Assembly: GCA_963082975.1 (NCBI GenBank)
Contig: OY720345.1
Coordinates: forward strand, 29,210,611-29,274,610
Direction: 5' to 3'
Source: Labia minor
Taxonomy: Eukaryota > Arthropoda > Insecta > Dermaptera > Spongiphoridae
Length of the DNA: 64,000 nt
The position numbers and the translations under genes were made by a program. Below, in pieces: positions 12,325-23,945 of the stretch (position 1 is the stretch's first letter; each line of letters opens with the position of its first letter). The notes beneath the pieces were generated by a model that searched no databases, had not been told where the DNA came from, and saw only the letters and a program-made list of their open reading frames with translations.

Positions 12325-12346
12325 AAGTCCCTAATATTAGGGACTT
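12325..12346. repeat. 22-bp perfect palindrome
   Basis: AAGTCCCTAAT followed directly by its exact reverse complement. It sits in a slightly GC-richer patch (12285-12370) in otherwise A/T DNA, so it is not explained by composition alone. Confidence 0.8.
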
Positions 12347-15300
12347 ATCTTCCATTCATCAACTCCAATGATTATAATCGTGATAATTATCACTATTTCT
12401 ATCTAATATTTATATATACATAAATTTCCCTTAATTAAAGTTCTTTCTTTATTTTTATATATAATATACAAGGGGTGCATATTAAAAAAATGTAGCGAAA
12501 CATTTGATATATATATAAAAGATTTTTTATTATAATTTTTTACTATTATTGTTTTTGAGCATAATTCTTTTCTATTTTGTTTTATTTTATATTTTTTTTT
12601 AAATGATGAAAGCTAAAATATTTATTTTACATATTATATTATATGATAAGGCGAATTGTTAATTTTTCCAAATCAACTGTGTGTCTAATTTATTGATAAT
12701 TATTTATAAATATCCTATTTGAAATATTTTAATGAGGTTAATGCCTCTTAGGACTTATTTATTTAATTATTTTTATATTGGATTTATTATATTTTAAATA
12801 GTAAAACTCTAGTTTTTTTATAGTTAATTTTTATATTTCGATTCGCGTCAATTTTAATATAAATATAAACATATTATTCAAATATTCTTGTATTTTAACT
12901 CATTTAAGCATTCTAAATGCTTAAAAATAATTAGAAATTATTTATTTAATATTTAAAACATGGAAAATATTTTTTTAAAATTAACAGCAATATATTTTTT
13001 TAATTTTCAAAACAATTATAAACTTATATCTTAATCGTACCAAAATTTTATTCTAATTTTTTTATTTTAATTTGATTTAATATTTTATTTAAATATGATA
13101 ATTCAATTTTGGTCTTTTACAAAGAATATGAAAAAAATCCTTATCAATGAATATTAACCACTAAATACTTAGGTAATCTTTAGAATAAAGTATTAATTCT
13201 AGTATACAATACAAAAATTTAAATGTTTGATGTTAAAATAAAAATATAAATTAAAATTTTGGCAAGGAAATGTTTCTAAATTTCTTTTTAATAAATCATA
13301 AATTATTATGTTATTATTATTATTAAAATAAATAAAAATTTGGTCATTTAAAAAATAATTAAAAGGCAATAATTAAATAATTGTTTATATATATATATAG
13401 TTAAATGGTTAATCTTAAGATTAATTTTGGCATTTTGGTTCAAATTAATATTACTTTTTTTTAAAAAAGTAATTTATAGTAGTAGTATCGGGAAGGTTGC
13501 TTATAGTAATTAGATGCTTATGATAATGTTGATTGATGATGTTTTAACAGTAATTCTTCTAAAGAACTTGGACATAAACAGTATGCTTGTTAAATTAAAA
13601 AAAAAAAAAATCATAATGAAAATTAATCTCAAAACATTACTAATTTATTAATAATTAATCCATTTGTTAAGTTAATTTATTTTCTTTTTAAGCATATTAT
13701 TTTGTAAAGAGTAAATTTCATAATATTTAAAAATATTAAATATATTTTAAGATTTTTAAGAGGCAAAGAATTCTTAAAAACAAATATAAATATTAAATAA
13801 TAAAATAGGCTTTAGAAAATACCTAATACCTGATAACAACGCAACTTCAATGCATCAAAATCAGGAAAAATATATTAATATTATAATCAAAATTTTAGCC
13901 TTACAAATGGTTAAATAAAAATAAATATAATTTATTATAATAAACACACTTAATAAGTAAATTAACAAAATTTTATTAATTAATAGATAAATATATGTAA
14001 GTATAATATTAAATTAAAAAAAACAAAATTTTAAAAATCAATAAAAATTTAAAACATCAATTTTAAAATTTAAAAATTAAATAATGCAAATTGATTAAAT
14101 GCATAATAATATCAAAAAAACTAATATCTTTTCGTTCGATTTCATCAATCTTATTTTTGTAGGATGTTTCAATTCAATTAGAAGATGTATTTATCGTATC
14201 TATTGTATATTATAATAAATATATCTAAAAATTAAATCATAAGAAAGCTAAACTATTTTATTATTATTTGTAAATAACTAAAAATAATCCCAATTTATAT
14301 GATTTCAAAAAGTTATGTCCTAGAATATTTTTTTGAGTATGAATAAGTTAATTCAAATTAATCTTTTGGAGTATATTATCTATATATTTAATTTAAATTA
14401 CTCACATAATTTAATAGCATTTTAAATTATTCATAACCGTCAATTAAATATAAAATTTTTTAAAGCAAAAAAAAATTAAATAAATTATATAAATTCACAA
14501 TTTAAAAAAATAAAAATAAATAAAAGAAATCATAAATTCATGATAAATAAATAATTTTATATTAAGAGAGAATAAAGTATAACAAACAATTATTTTTTAT
14601 AAATAAAGTTAAATTTATGATTAATAGTATTAGTATTAATTTCGATGATTCAAGTAATTATCTTACAAAACACCTTAATTTTAAATTTCATTCCTTTCCG
14701 TCTATATATATTATTAATGTTATGAAAAACTGCCTTAACATTTATATTTATTATATTTATTGTTTATACTTTTTTATAATATCAAAATAAATAAAAATAT
14801 TACAAATTAATAAGCATTTTAATATATTTTCTAATTAATAATAATTATAATAATAATTTGTTATTTTTATTTAAGTGTTTGGACTAATTAAGCCGTCAAT
14901 TTTGTATTGTTTTTTTTTTTTTTATTTTTACAATACAACAAAAATTTTTCTGCCTCAATGCAAAATAGGGGTGGGACGGGGGATTACAATTACAAAGACA
15001 TAACAACAATATTTTTTTCATATATTTTGAATATTTTAACAATTTATTTGCGTTAGAAAAATAAATTAATTATTACAATCATAATATATATATATGTTCA
15101 ACAGTTATTAAGCAATTTTTCTCTAATCATATTAAAGCTTTTTATTATATTATTAGACATTCACAGAAATTAATTTAGAAATAAATGCCAAGACAGTTTT
15201 TTTGTTTTTCAGTTATATATTAAAAATAATTAATTTCTAACTAAATGAATGAAATGATGTTGATTTATTTGGACCAAAATATTAATATTATGTATTAGGA

Positions 15301-16962
15301 ACAGGGAATGGAGGAAGGAGAAGAGCTTATGCCTTATAAATTTTAGATAAAAAATTTTTTTTGCTAACTAGCGGTCTTATAGGGACTGACTTTTTATAAA
15401 TATGCATTCTCTTTACTTCAGAGAAGATAAATTTCTACTTTATCTAAATTATTATATTTTTGCCATTTTTATTTTTATTTTGTAATTTTTTTAATTTTTT
15501 TTTAATTTTTGTTTTATTTTGAAAATACTGAAATATTGAATGGTTGGCATTCAGTTAATAATATTTTTGTATATAATTGTGTGCATTAAATTAAAAATTA
15601 AATATATAAACTTGTTAAAATAAATAAAAAAATTGATCAATTCATTGATATAAATTTTCTAATATTTGTTCTCTATTATTTCTATGAAAATATTTTACTT
15701 TTATTTTATTTTTTCATTCATGTTTTTGGACTGTCATCTAAGTTTATATTAAAAATAATATCTAAATACAGATATATGTATAAGTAATTGAAATAAAATA
15801 TAAAAACATAAGAATTTTATTGAATCACATTAAAGAAATATCTACAAAAATGATTGGTGTATTATATAAAAAAAAGAGAATCTAATTTTTTTTATTTTGA
15901 GTATTAAAAAAAAATTGACTCAATGCGTTAATATAATAATATACACTATTTAATAAAAATTAATAATTACAAAATAATAATATAACCATTTTTATTTTTT
16001 TATTTTGAGATTTCAGAATATTATTATATAACTAAGAGAAGATGGTATTTTTAAATTAAACAAAAATATACAATAAAATATTTGTGAAAAAAGGAAAAAG
16101 TAAGTAAATTGTAATGTAAATATTGAAAACTTTTTAATGTGATTCAAGAAAATTCAAAAAAAAAAATATTAAATTAAAATGAAAAAAATCAATTTTTTAT
16201 CATGATTTATTTGTGTTTTATTAAACAAAAAAAATGTTATAAATACCGAAGTGAAAATTGAAATCTTCATCGTCATTTAAAAAGGAAAGAAAAAAATGAT
16301 AAGATATTTATTCCCAAATTTTCCGGCACTAGTTTTATATAATATATGTATATATATTCAAATATTTAATCACTGTAATAATAAATTATTTTCAAGATAT
16401 AAATATATGAAATTAATATTGTCAATAAACAATAAATATTTTTGACAATGCAAAAATATTTATTTATACTTGTTATAATATAATGATAATATTATATATG
16501 TATTTATTTATATATTGATAAATATACTATATAATTATACTAATTAAATTACAAATTTACTAAACTAAAAATATGTATAAATCTAATAATATCTTAATTT
16601 GTGCACGGAAGAAATACTTCTACCCTTCAAAAGAAGTAGATTCTTTGTAGAATTGGGGTTTGTTTTTTTATGTCATATATATGTATTTAATCTTATTATT
16701 TTAAGTATTTATTTATTTATGTTAATCTCACTTTTCACTCGGATTTATCCTCAAAAAGATCTCTAAGATTGTCTCAATCAATATTCATTAAAGACTAGAC
16801 TTAATCTAAAAAAGTTAATTTGAACGATTGAAGGAGAACAAAATAATATAATAAAAAAAAAAAATTAAAAAAAAAAATAATAAAATACTGAAAAATTGTT
16901 AAGTACAATTGGCAATTATTGTGAAAGGGAAGTTATGTCTATAGGTATTTATATATTTAATT

Positions 16963-17283
16963 TTATTTAAGGCCGGGATTAGGATTTTCGTTTGTATTGG
17001 TAGAGTTTCTTCGAATTTTCGATGCTATAATACTAGCGAGGCCGTCTTTCATTTTGGATGTTGAAAGAATCATTTTGGACTGTGGACCAGAAGATCCTGA
17101 ACTGGATACAGTTGGGCCCAAATGAAGACGAAGTGGATCACGCAGCCGAGATAAATCATTCTCCAATTGGGCGATCCGGTCTTTCAATGAGTTATATTGG
17201 TGCAGGTCCAGGCCCACTTGCCGGGCACGTTTGTGCAGGAATAGTAAATGTTGACGATCTTTTACATCTGGCAGTAAATATTC
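16963..17283 (-). CDS. MCU last coding exon (C-terminal domain)
   Basis: Mitochondrial calcium uniporter, terminal exon: 106 codons plus the TAA at 16963-16965, entered in phase 0 from an acceptor (aatttttag). It starts EYLLPDVKDRQHLLFLHKRA, the conserved matrix segment after TM2, and continues through a helix (LDLHQYNSLKDRIAQLEND) to LSRLRDPLRLHL, the usual end of the conserved region. About 50 further residues follow, Ser-rich then basic (SSSGSSG, KIRRNSTN), before the stop. The human protein ends only about 10 residues after the same point. This tail is lineage-specific, and its start in the exon is unambiguous because the frame is continuous. Confidence 0.96.
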   Translation of the reverse strand, partial: EYLLPDVKDRQHLLFLHKRARQVGLDLHQYNSLKDRIAQLENDLSRLRDPLRLHLGPTVSSSGSSGPQSKMILSTSKMKDGLASIIASKIRRNSTNTNENPNPGLK

Positions 17284-18072
17284 CTAAAAATTAAAAAATC
17301 AAATCAATTTTTTAAAATTTAATTAAATAAAAAATAATTAATAATAAATAAATATTATTTTTTTTTTAATTTTATTTAACGTATGCTTTTCGAAATATAT
17401 TTAATTAAGTTTTTTATATAAAATTAATTTAATCTTATACAATAGGTTTATGGTAATTGTGAAGTCGCGATAATACTATTCAAATATATCGAAAAATAAA
17501 AACAAAAAGATTTTTGTTTAATTATTTAAATTCAAAGTTATTATATTAAGAGGAATCAATTTTCCAAAAATTCACTAATTTATTGAATTTTATGTAGTTG
17601 TTTGATGAATATAGGAGAAAACATCTAGATGTCACTGGTAGGCAAAAAAGCATGTGGTTATCAATTGTGTAACATACGATTGTGAAAAATTATTTATCCT
17701 TGGAAAAAATTTGAGCTTTTTTGTATTTAAAAGGATTTTTGTTGTTTAATCTGGTTTTAAAAATTTGAAAAACTGTCACAGGTATTGAGAAAATTCATTG
17801 CCTCTCCTTATCTGCAACGTTCCAATGCTAACAACATGCAGTTTTGCCTCCCAAAATATCGGATGTATATATAAAGATTGTTTCCTCCTATAGCATGAAG
17901 ATTGGATTCACTTCGATAAAATTATGAAAAAAATGACAGGCTTAATGATAGTAAACAACTTTTTATTTTTGCTTTTTCTTAAATATTTATTTTTCAACCT
18001 GAATTATTTTTCAAAACTGAAAGATCAAATTTTATTTATTTTTCTGATTTTGTATATTAATTATAATCTTAC
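17284..18072 (-). other. MCU intron between TM exon and last exon
   Basis: Begins gtaaga and ends tttttag on the - strand. It is 789 bp, A/T-rich, with no repeat or exon that I recognise. Confidence 0.7.
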
Positions 18073-18276
18073 TTGTCTGGTGAGCACAAAATAGGCATAA
18101 CAAGCCATTGCAGTACCATAGGTTACAAAATAGGTTACAGGCTCCATAATATCCCATGAGTACTCCCACCAAGTAAGTCTAGCCAGGATTCCAAATTGAA
18201 CTGACATCAGTCCAAGACCTGTCCAAGTGAGAAAATTAGTCCTTCGTGCTGCCACGGATTCTGCCTCCATTCGTTT
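18073..18276 (-). CDS. MCU exon with TM1, WDIMEP filter and TM2
   Basis: The pore-forming exon of the mitochondrial calcium uniporter, the inner-membrane channel that carries Ca2+ into the matrix. It has 68 codons, phase 0 at both ends (acceptor tttatttag, donor CAA|gtaaga). The exon encodes the end of the coiled coil ([12 protein letters not shown]), TM1 (about exon residues 14-33, [17 protein letters not shown]), the linker RLTWWEYS, the selectivity filter WDIMEP (bases 18139-18156, with the Asp and Glu that coordinate Ca2+), and TM2 ([19 protein letters not shown]). The DIME motif is intact and the flanking residues match other insects, so a working channel is expected. It acts as a tetramer with MICU1 and EMRE proteins. 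Confidence 0.98.
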
Positions 18277-18324
18277 CTAAATAAAAATAATAAAAATAAT
18301 ATTAAAAATTTTATTTTTTCTATA

Positions 18325-19602
18325 TAAAAACAGACGCGGGCGATATTAAAAATATATGGAGGAACTATTTTGAAAAATCATTAAATTCGAATCTAGGTAA
18401 TAGAACAGAAACCTTAGACTCAGCAGAAATTAATCTCGAAGAACCTACGTTACAGGAGGTAGAAATGATAATGGGGAATTTCAAAAATAATCAAGCAGCG
18501 GGAATAGATGGGATTTCAGCAGAATTATTAAAATATGGAGGAAAACCTTTAGTAGAGTGTATGCATAAATTAGTTCTTTCGATCTGGCATAAGGAAAAGA
18601 TTCCTTTAGAATGGCAGGAGGCAGTTATTATCCCACTCTTTAAAAAGGGTAATAGAACCAACTGCAATAACTACAGGGGAATTTCTCTTTTGACGACATC
18701 GTATAAGATTCTCTCGAATATTATCTTAATGAACTTACGACCATATGCAGAGGAAATATTAGGAAAATATCAGTGCGGGTTCAGGCCAAACCGATCAACT
18801 GTAGACCAGATATTCTCATTAAGGCAGATATTAGGAAAAAAAACGCGAATTCAATATTTCTGTTCACCTAATTTTTGTAGATTTTACAAAAGCATATGAC
18901 TCAATAGATAGGGAAAAGAGGTGCGGCTGGAAATAAATATTAATAAATAAAGTATTTAGTAACAGAGAGGAATAGTATTAATTCACAAAGTCTTAACATA
19001 CAAAATATATAATTTGAAAATGTAGAAAAATTTAAATACTTAGATTCTGTAATAATGAAAGATAATATTATTCAAGAAGAGTTTAAAGCGAGGTTACAAT
19101 TGGGACGGCAATCATGCCGTAAAGGGGCTTATCGCGTCAAAATTATTATCAAAGGGGATAAAAATTAAAATATATAAAACAATTATTTTACCGGTTGTAT
19201 TATATGGGTGTGAGGCATGGTCTATGACCTTATGTGACGAGAATAGATTTAGAGTATTTGAGAATAGGATTCTGCGAAGCATTTATGGGCCAAAGAAAGA
19301 TGAGGTCACCAGGGAATGGCGGAGACTGCATAACGAGGAACTGCATGACCTCTAAGCATCTCCAGATATAGTTAGAAGGCTGCGGTGGGGAGGACATGTG
19401 GCTAGAATGGGGGAGGAAAGAATGGCGAAAAATATATTGGAAGACCAAGGACGCGGTGGGTGGATAATGTAGGAAAGGACGTGAGAGAAATGGGAGAGGA
19501 AAGGGATTGGAGCGTTGTGGCTGTGAATAGGGACACTTGGAGAAGTGTGGTTGCTGCGGCCAAGAACTTTCGAGTTCCGTACCCGGATAGATAGATAGAT
19601 AT
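18325..19602 (+). mobile_element. Degenerate non-LTR retrotransposon (RT domain)
   Basis: Longest copy of the window's LINE family, opposite to MCU. From about 18329 one frame reads DAGDIKNIWRNYFEKSLNS, then the reverse-transcriptase start NNQAAGIDGISAELLKYGG, then IPLFKKGNRTNCNNYRGISL and CGFRPNRSTVDQI, all classic RT blocks. The catalytic YxDD region is missing: after about 18850 there is a frameshift and a deletion. The sequence resumes at about 19010 with the polyprotein C-terminus (LPVVLYGCEAWSM, RLRWGGHVARMGEERM) containing a stop and deletions. It ends GAGTTCCGTACCCGGATAGATAGATAGAT, a TAGA-type tail. It cannot encode an active enzyme. Confidence 0.92.
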
Positions 19603-20493
19603 TTTTTCTATATATCACAATATCTTAGAGTAATAATTATTTTTTCATTATTAGTTTAACAAAAGTTCTAAAAATTTTAAGAAATAGACAATATTTTATA
19701 GTACCTATCCACTTTCCTAATTTTTGTTAAAACATATTTTGTTAGATCGTTGAAAAAAAAAACAATTTTAAAATAAAATACTATTATTATATAAATAAAC
19801 CAAAGTTTTTTCTACCATATAAATCGAATTAGTAAGGTAGGAAATTAATTATTTAACAAATTAAATTAAATTATAGAAAAAAGAAAAATAAGCCTTGTAT
19901 TTTTGAGGTAGTTTATATAATATTAATAATTAAATTGTATTATCTATAAATAATCTAATTTATTTAAATTCAAATCAAATTTGTCGAGTTCATCAATCAT
20001 GAGGTTAAGAGCTTAGACAGTGATAGATCGGTCGGCATAAGAAATGGATATTCTTTATGACATGTGATGATTAAATATCATAATATTTGAATTTATAATA
20101 AATATTTAATGAAGCAGAGATAGAAAGAAGGGGTTGGGAGCAAATGATGGGGTGATATATGAACTAGTAGCAGTGGAGAATCAATTAACTCTATGTACTC
20201 GTATCATGATTGATAAATTAAATTATAATGTAATTGGTTTTTAGATAGAATATTGGAAAAGAGGATAGAAATACAGAAAATATGGTCACATTTGAAATAA
20301 TAGATAATGTGTTAATTTTAGAATAAAAGATTTTTAATTATTTTTATTATTAAATTTAAACTCATTTTAGCCAGGTATTCTCTATTTAATTTGGATATAA
20401 ATTAAATGTTATTATATTTCTAAACCATTATTTGTTATTTTATCAATATCAATGATTTTAATTATTATTTAATTTAAAAATGCTCATATCATC

Positions 20494-20540
20494 ATTTTTA
20501 CCGTCCGACGATAGTAAGGGAGGTATTGTTTGTAGAAATA
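20494..20540 (+). repeat. Fragment of dispersed repeat family B
   Basis: TTTTTACCGTCCGACGATAG followed by TAAGGGAGGTATTGTTT, the same terminus as the family B copies at 31016 and 56611. Only the first 45 bp is present. Confidence 0.7.
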
Positions 20541-20699
20541 ATTTTGAAAATTTTTGTTTGTTTTGTTTAAAATAAGTGGTATCAATCGTGACACTAAGTA
20601 TCCTTTTTAGTGTGACTAATTAATACTATTAAATAAATTATTAATGTATATATAGCAAAAAAAAACCCTCTGGCTTTTAAATATTGAATAAAAGAAAAG

Positions 20700-20905
20700 A
20701 ACAGCACCTATCAAATCGGTTGCGCCTAATCGGAGTAGAGGTGTTGTACGATCAGTTAAACAGATCCTCTCAGATCAGAGGGCACTACTTAGAATTAGAT
20801 TTTCAAGTAGCTTCCTAATTTACCTAAGCTAGGTGAACCTTATATCTTTCTGAAGAGGAAGAGAAAATTATACTTGTTAGGCCCTGATATCAAACTCTGG
20901 ACCAT
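20700..20905 (-). mobile_element. Possible tRNA-derived SINE remnant
   Basis: A GC-richer 200-bp patch in an MCU intron. On the - strand it contains ACCTCATGGTCCAGAGTTTG then ATATC, the same arrangement as the B-box region of the element at 8399 (CATGGTCCCGGGTTCAAGTC) but more diverged. The ends are not defined. Confidence 0.3.
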
Positions 20906-21136
20906 GAGGTTGAAAGACATACTGAGTGGGGTTTAATATCGAAACAATAATCTTAACTAATTTTTCTTTATGAACCGAATTTAAGTTTTCTAAATAAATT
21001 AGTATTTCAAAATAATAATTATAAAATTTAATTGAAGTCTTTCAATTTAACCATTAAACAACTTATATAAAAAAACACTTTTTAAGTTGCCTTTACAAAT
21101 AAGGAAGATTAGTGAATTTAATTCTCTTTCGTGTAC

Positions 21137-21283
21137 CTTTTCAAGAGGAATAAGATCCTGTCGTGCTTTCTCGAGATTGGCTGAAAGTTCCCTTTCTTTT
21201 GTTACCTGATGCTCGCTAACGTTAAGCGCCTCGTACAATTGAGAAACAAGATTACGAACATCCGAAAGGGTTTTCATCTCCTC
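21137..21283 (-). CDS. MCU exon encoding the coiled coil
   Basis: Forty-nine codons, phase 0 at both ends (acceptor ttatcag, donor AAG|gtacac). It reads EEMKTLSDVRNLVSQLYEAL, then a heptad-rich helix (EHQVTKERELSANLEKARQD) ending LIPLEK. This is the linker helix and coiled coil between the N-terminal domain and TM1, on the matrix side. It matches the human segment beginning TLNDVKTLVQQLY in position and length. Confidence 0.96.
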
Positions 21284-21699
21284 CTGATAAAAAATTAAAA
21301 AAAAAATAAATATTTTTCTTTTAAATACATAATTTTCTAAATATTCTTCTAATTTAAAGGAAATGTATTATATGTAAAATAAGTATATTCAATTATGGTA
21401 TTAATTTCGATATAAAATAAAATTTCAAATTTGATTATATTTGAAAAGTATAAATTTAATTTCGAATTTTGAAGATTAGAATAATTTTTTTATACAAAGA
21501 TATTTTATGTTTAATTTCATTTCTTAAAAAATAACAAGACAAATATGAGTTGACTTTTCATTTATTCCGAACGGATGGGGGGGGGGGGTTCGAAAGTGAA
21601 ATGACAAATTGATTATGACATTTCTAAGTATAAAAAAAATTACTTCTTTTTAGGATATATAGATATATAATTTAAATTTTTCAATTGGATCCATTTTAC
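21284..21699 (-). other. MCU intron with a 12-G run
   Basis: A 416-bp intron with an uninterrupted run of 12 G on the + strand (21577-21588), unusual in this A/T background. Otherwise A/T-rich. Confidence 0.7.
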
Positions 21700-21818
21700 C
21701 TTGGTCACACGTTCTTGTTTTGGAGTAATCACTTTATATTCTTTGTCGTTGATAATTAATATAAAATCATTTTCCATGAGCATCTCGATTGTATTCGATG
21801 AGGCGATTCGAATGTTAT
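21700..21818 (-). CDS. MCU exon, second half of the N-terminal domain
   Basis: 119 nt. The split first codon (G from the exon before, AT here) gives Asp, then NIRIASSNTIEMLMENDFIL, then IINDKEYKVITPKQERVTK. It ends in phase 0 at AAG|gtaaaa. It corresponds to the human segment GVRVAASTGIDLLLLDDFKL followed by the VINDLTYHV strand of the MCU N-terminal domain, a matrix-facing ubiquitin-like fold that modulates channel activity. Confidence 0.95.
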
Positions 21819-21927
21819 CTGTATTAATTAAGTAAAAAAAGATTAAAAAGAATAAAATAATAAAAGAAAATTAAGAATATGTTATATCTCTCGAACCATA
21901 ACACCCTTTATTTTAGAAATGACAATA

Positions 21928-22300
21928 TTAGAGGTGGGTCTGAGGGCGTTCTCCAAATTAGATCCAAAGGCAAAAAACATTTTTTGACAAAACACATAAT
22001 AAAAAAAACGTTGTTTGCTTTATTTAAGAAATGAAAATATCATTTTTTCGAATTATTGAATTTTGATTTATCATTATGGGTGTTGCGTCCAGTAGTCGAT
22101 GAAACCAAAAAAAAAATTGCTTTTTCCTTTCCACATGCCAATTACCGGCGTGCAATCGTTTCGAATACGTCATTAAATTCGCACACCGTTGCCCATCGAA
22201 AGAGGTGAGTTTGAGGGCACGCTTCAAATTAGGTCCAAAGTCAAAAAAAAGGTTATTTTAACAAAACACACGAGTAAATAAAAAAAAAAACGTTGTTGCA
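21928..22300. repeat. Pair of 90-bp direct repeats flanking a unique core
   Basis: Bases 21928-22022 and 22203-22300 share the order AGAGGTG..GAGGGC, CAAATTAGRTCCAAAG, CAAAAAA, AACAAAACACA and AAAAAACGTTGTT. The copies are diverged and lie about 275 bp apart. The core between them is GC-richer, with a short open frame on the - strand (GQRCANLMTYSKRLHAGNW). This could be a transposon with terminal direct repeats or a tandem duplication; I do not recognise it. Confidence 0.6.
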
Positions 22301-22477
22301 TTTGGACCTGATTTGGACAGTGCCCTGAGTGAACGTCGACCATTATTGTGCATTTTTTAAATAAATAAAAATGACAATTATCTCCTTTAAAGAAAAAAGA
22401 ATAAATCAAATACTACACTGAAATGAATTATAAAATGTAATATAAATCAAGCTGGCTAATAATTATTTAATGTATTA

Positions 22478-22996
22478 CGGGGGCAGATCAATAAGTCCGT
22501 GATTTTTTGAATTTTCCGTCTCTGTAATGAAATAGCAAATACTGCTTCTGTCAGCAGGCCACTATCAGCTGACTCCTGTCGAAATTAGAACCAGCAGGGT
22601 CTTTTAGTTTTTGTTTGACATCCATTAATAGCAGACTGTCTCATGATTTGAGAAGAAAATGGAAAAAAGTGAATTTCTATGAAAATCCATGATTCGGATA
22701 CGAATTGCTCCCTCATCCGCTCTATTCTCCAAATTTAGCGCCGAGTGACTATTTCTTGATTTCAAACCCGAAGAAATGGCTCGGCGGAAAGAGATTTAAT
22801 TCCAACGATGAATCATCTAATAAACAATTTGATGTTTGATCTCCTCGAAAATTCTTATTTTTTGAAAGGTATAAAAAAATTGGAGAACGATGGACAAAGT
22901 GTATAGAGCCCAAAGGAGACTACGTTGAAAAATAAAATAATTTTCAACCAAAAATTTGTGTTTGATTCAAAAGGTCATGTACTTATTGACCTTTTT
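22478..22996 (+). mobile_element. Internally deleted mariner-like element
   Basis: A 519-bp element flanked by TA at both sides (22476-22477 and 22997-22998), with imperfect inverted ends: GGCAGATCAATAAGTCCGTG on the left, and the complement of CATGTACTTATTGACCTTTT on the right. The second half keeps the transposase C-terminus: LLPHPLYSPNLAPSDYFL, which holds the third catalytic Asp, then a broken frame to GERWTKCIEPKGDYVEK and a stop. Full mariners are about 1.3 kb, so most of the transposase is deleted. It is inactive and sits in the MCU intron. Confidence 0.85.
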
Positions 22997-23079
22997 TAGT
23001 TTCTGCTTCTTTAATTTCATTTAATATAATTTTCATCGACAACTGTAACGCACCCTATTTAAATTATTTATTTATTCTT

Positions 23080-23312
23080 GGAATGATGTTATGACATAAG
23101 TTTTCTTAATTTCACAAATAGGACAAAAATAAATGATCCAAATATTTATAATTTATTTACTTTAAATTAATAATTAACATTTAATTTCTAGTCTCTATAT
23201 TATCTATGATCAATATTTTTAAAGAGATAGAAATCTTTTTATAATAGTGAAATACAATTTGAAGATAGATAATAAAAGAAAATTAGGAATATGATTTATC
23301 GATAATAACACC
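23080..23312 (+). repeat. Dispersed A/T repeat (copy 1)
   Basis: Shares an ordered set of strings with 28662-28845: TTTCTTAATTTCACAAAT, AAAAATAAATG, AATTAACATTTAATTTCTA and AAAGAGATAGAAATC then TTTTATAATA. The tail (23267-23312, AAAGAAAATTAGGAATATG) also resembles 21855-21900. The family is unknown and has no coding capacity. Confidence 0.65.
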
Positions 23313-23639
23313 AGAATTTATTTATTTAAATATAAACAAATAAGTAGTATAAAAAAAATGTGTGAATAGATACCAGGTATATTTCTTCTACCCTGTAGAG
23401 TCTACTTTGTTGTTCTGGGATAGTACCAGTTACTAGATATTAAAAAATATCCTTTACATTTATATAAATATAATCTTTTATCTTCAATAAATAATATTTA
23501 ATTACAAAATATATGTTATTAGATTTATAATATATTGCAATATATAAGCATAAAAATGCATTGTTTTAATATATAATGGGCGAAACCTAGAAATTTAATT
23601 TTTGAACACATTTTGCTAAATTGGAGAATAAAGGACATT

Positions 23640-23945
23640 TGGTCATGGAACATGTGGTCTGCACGTGTACAGAGGACCCATCCATGTATCAGGTGGGGGA
23701 GGGAATGAAGATTCTTCATTGTAGATGGCTTCGACACGTTTGAGTCAGTCTTGATCAAGAATTGGGGAAGGAGACACGAATTCCCTGGCAGGAAGGACAT
23801 CCCCGGCGTACCCACTTTTTGAGGAATGCCGCTGCCCACGAGATGTTCCAGATAATTCGCAGGAAGACACTCAAGACTCAAGTCTCCAATGAATTCTCGA
23901 TTCCTTCTTTACACAATATACAAAAGTGGTCGACCCTTGATAATT
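23640..23945. other. Unexplained GC-richer segment
   Basis: Roughly balanced base composition in an A/T intron. It contains a - strand open stretch of about 118 codons (23525-23881) and a + strand open stretch of about 60 codons with its ATG at 23762 (RNAAAHEMFQIIRRKTLKTQ near the end). Neither shows splice sites or a family I recognise. It may be an old transposon or retroposed fragment. Confidence 0.35.

Larger units (their letters stand above)
10062..16962. other. Long A/T-rich intergenic stretch without genes
   Basis: Nearly 7 kb between the + strand gene and the 3' end of MCU. It holds TA microsatellites (11195-11250, 11376-11468, 12080-12113), a 22-bp perfect palindrome (12325-12346), A and T runs, and scattered palindromic A/T words. 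I see no exon, RNA gene or recognisable transposon. Confidence 0.6.
18277..21136 (-). other. MCU intron carrying a LINE and other repeats
   Basis: A 2.86-kb intron. It contains the degenerate LINE at 18325-19602 in the opposite orientation to MCU, a scrap of repeat family B (20494-20540) and a possible SINE remnant (about 20700-20905). The rest is A/T-rich sequence. Confidence 0.8.

Noticed and set aside
18465..18899. Reverse transcriptase frame as a host gene
   Set aside because: Clear LINE RT blocks, broken by frameshift and deletion, and located antisense within an MCU intron.
22024..22227. 67-codon - strand frame as an extra MCU exon
   Set aside because: It overlaps the 90-bp direct repeat, is not flanked by splice sites in phase, and the MCU exons on both sides already join without it.
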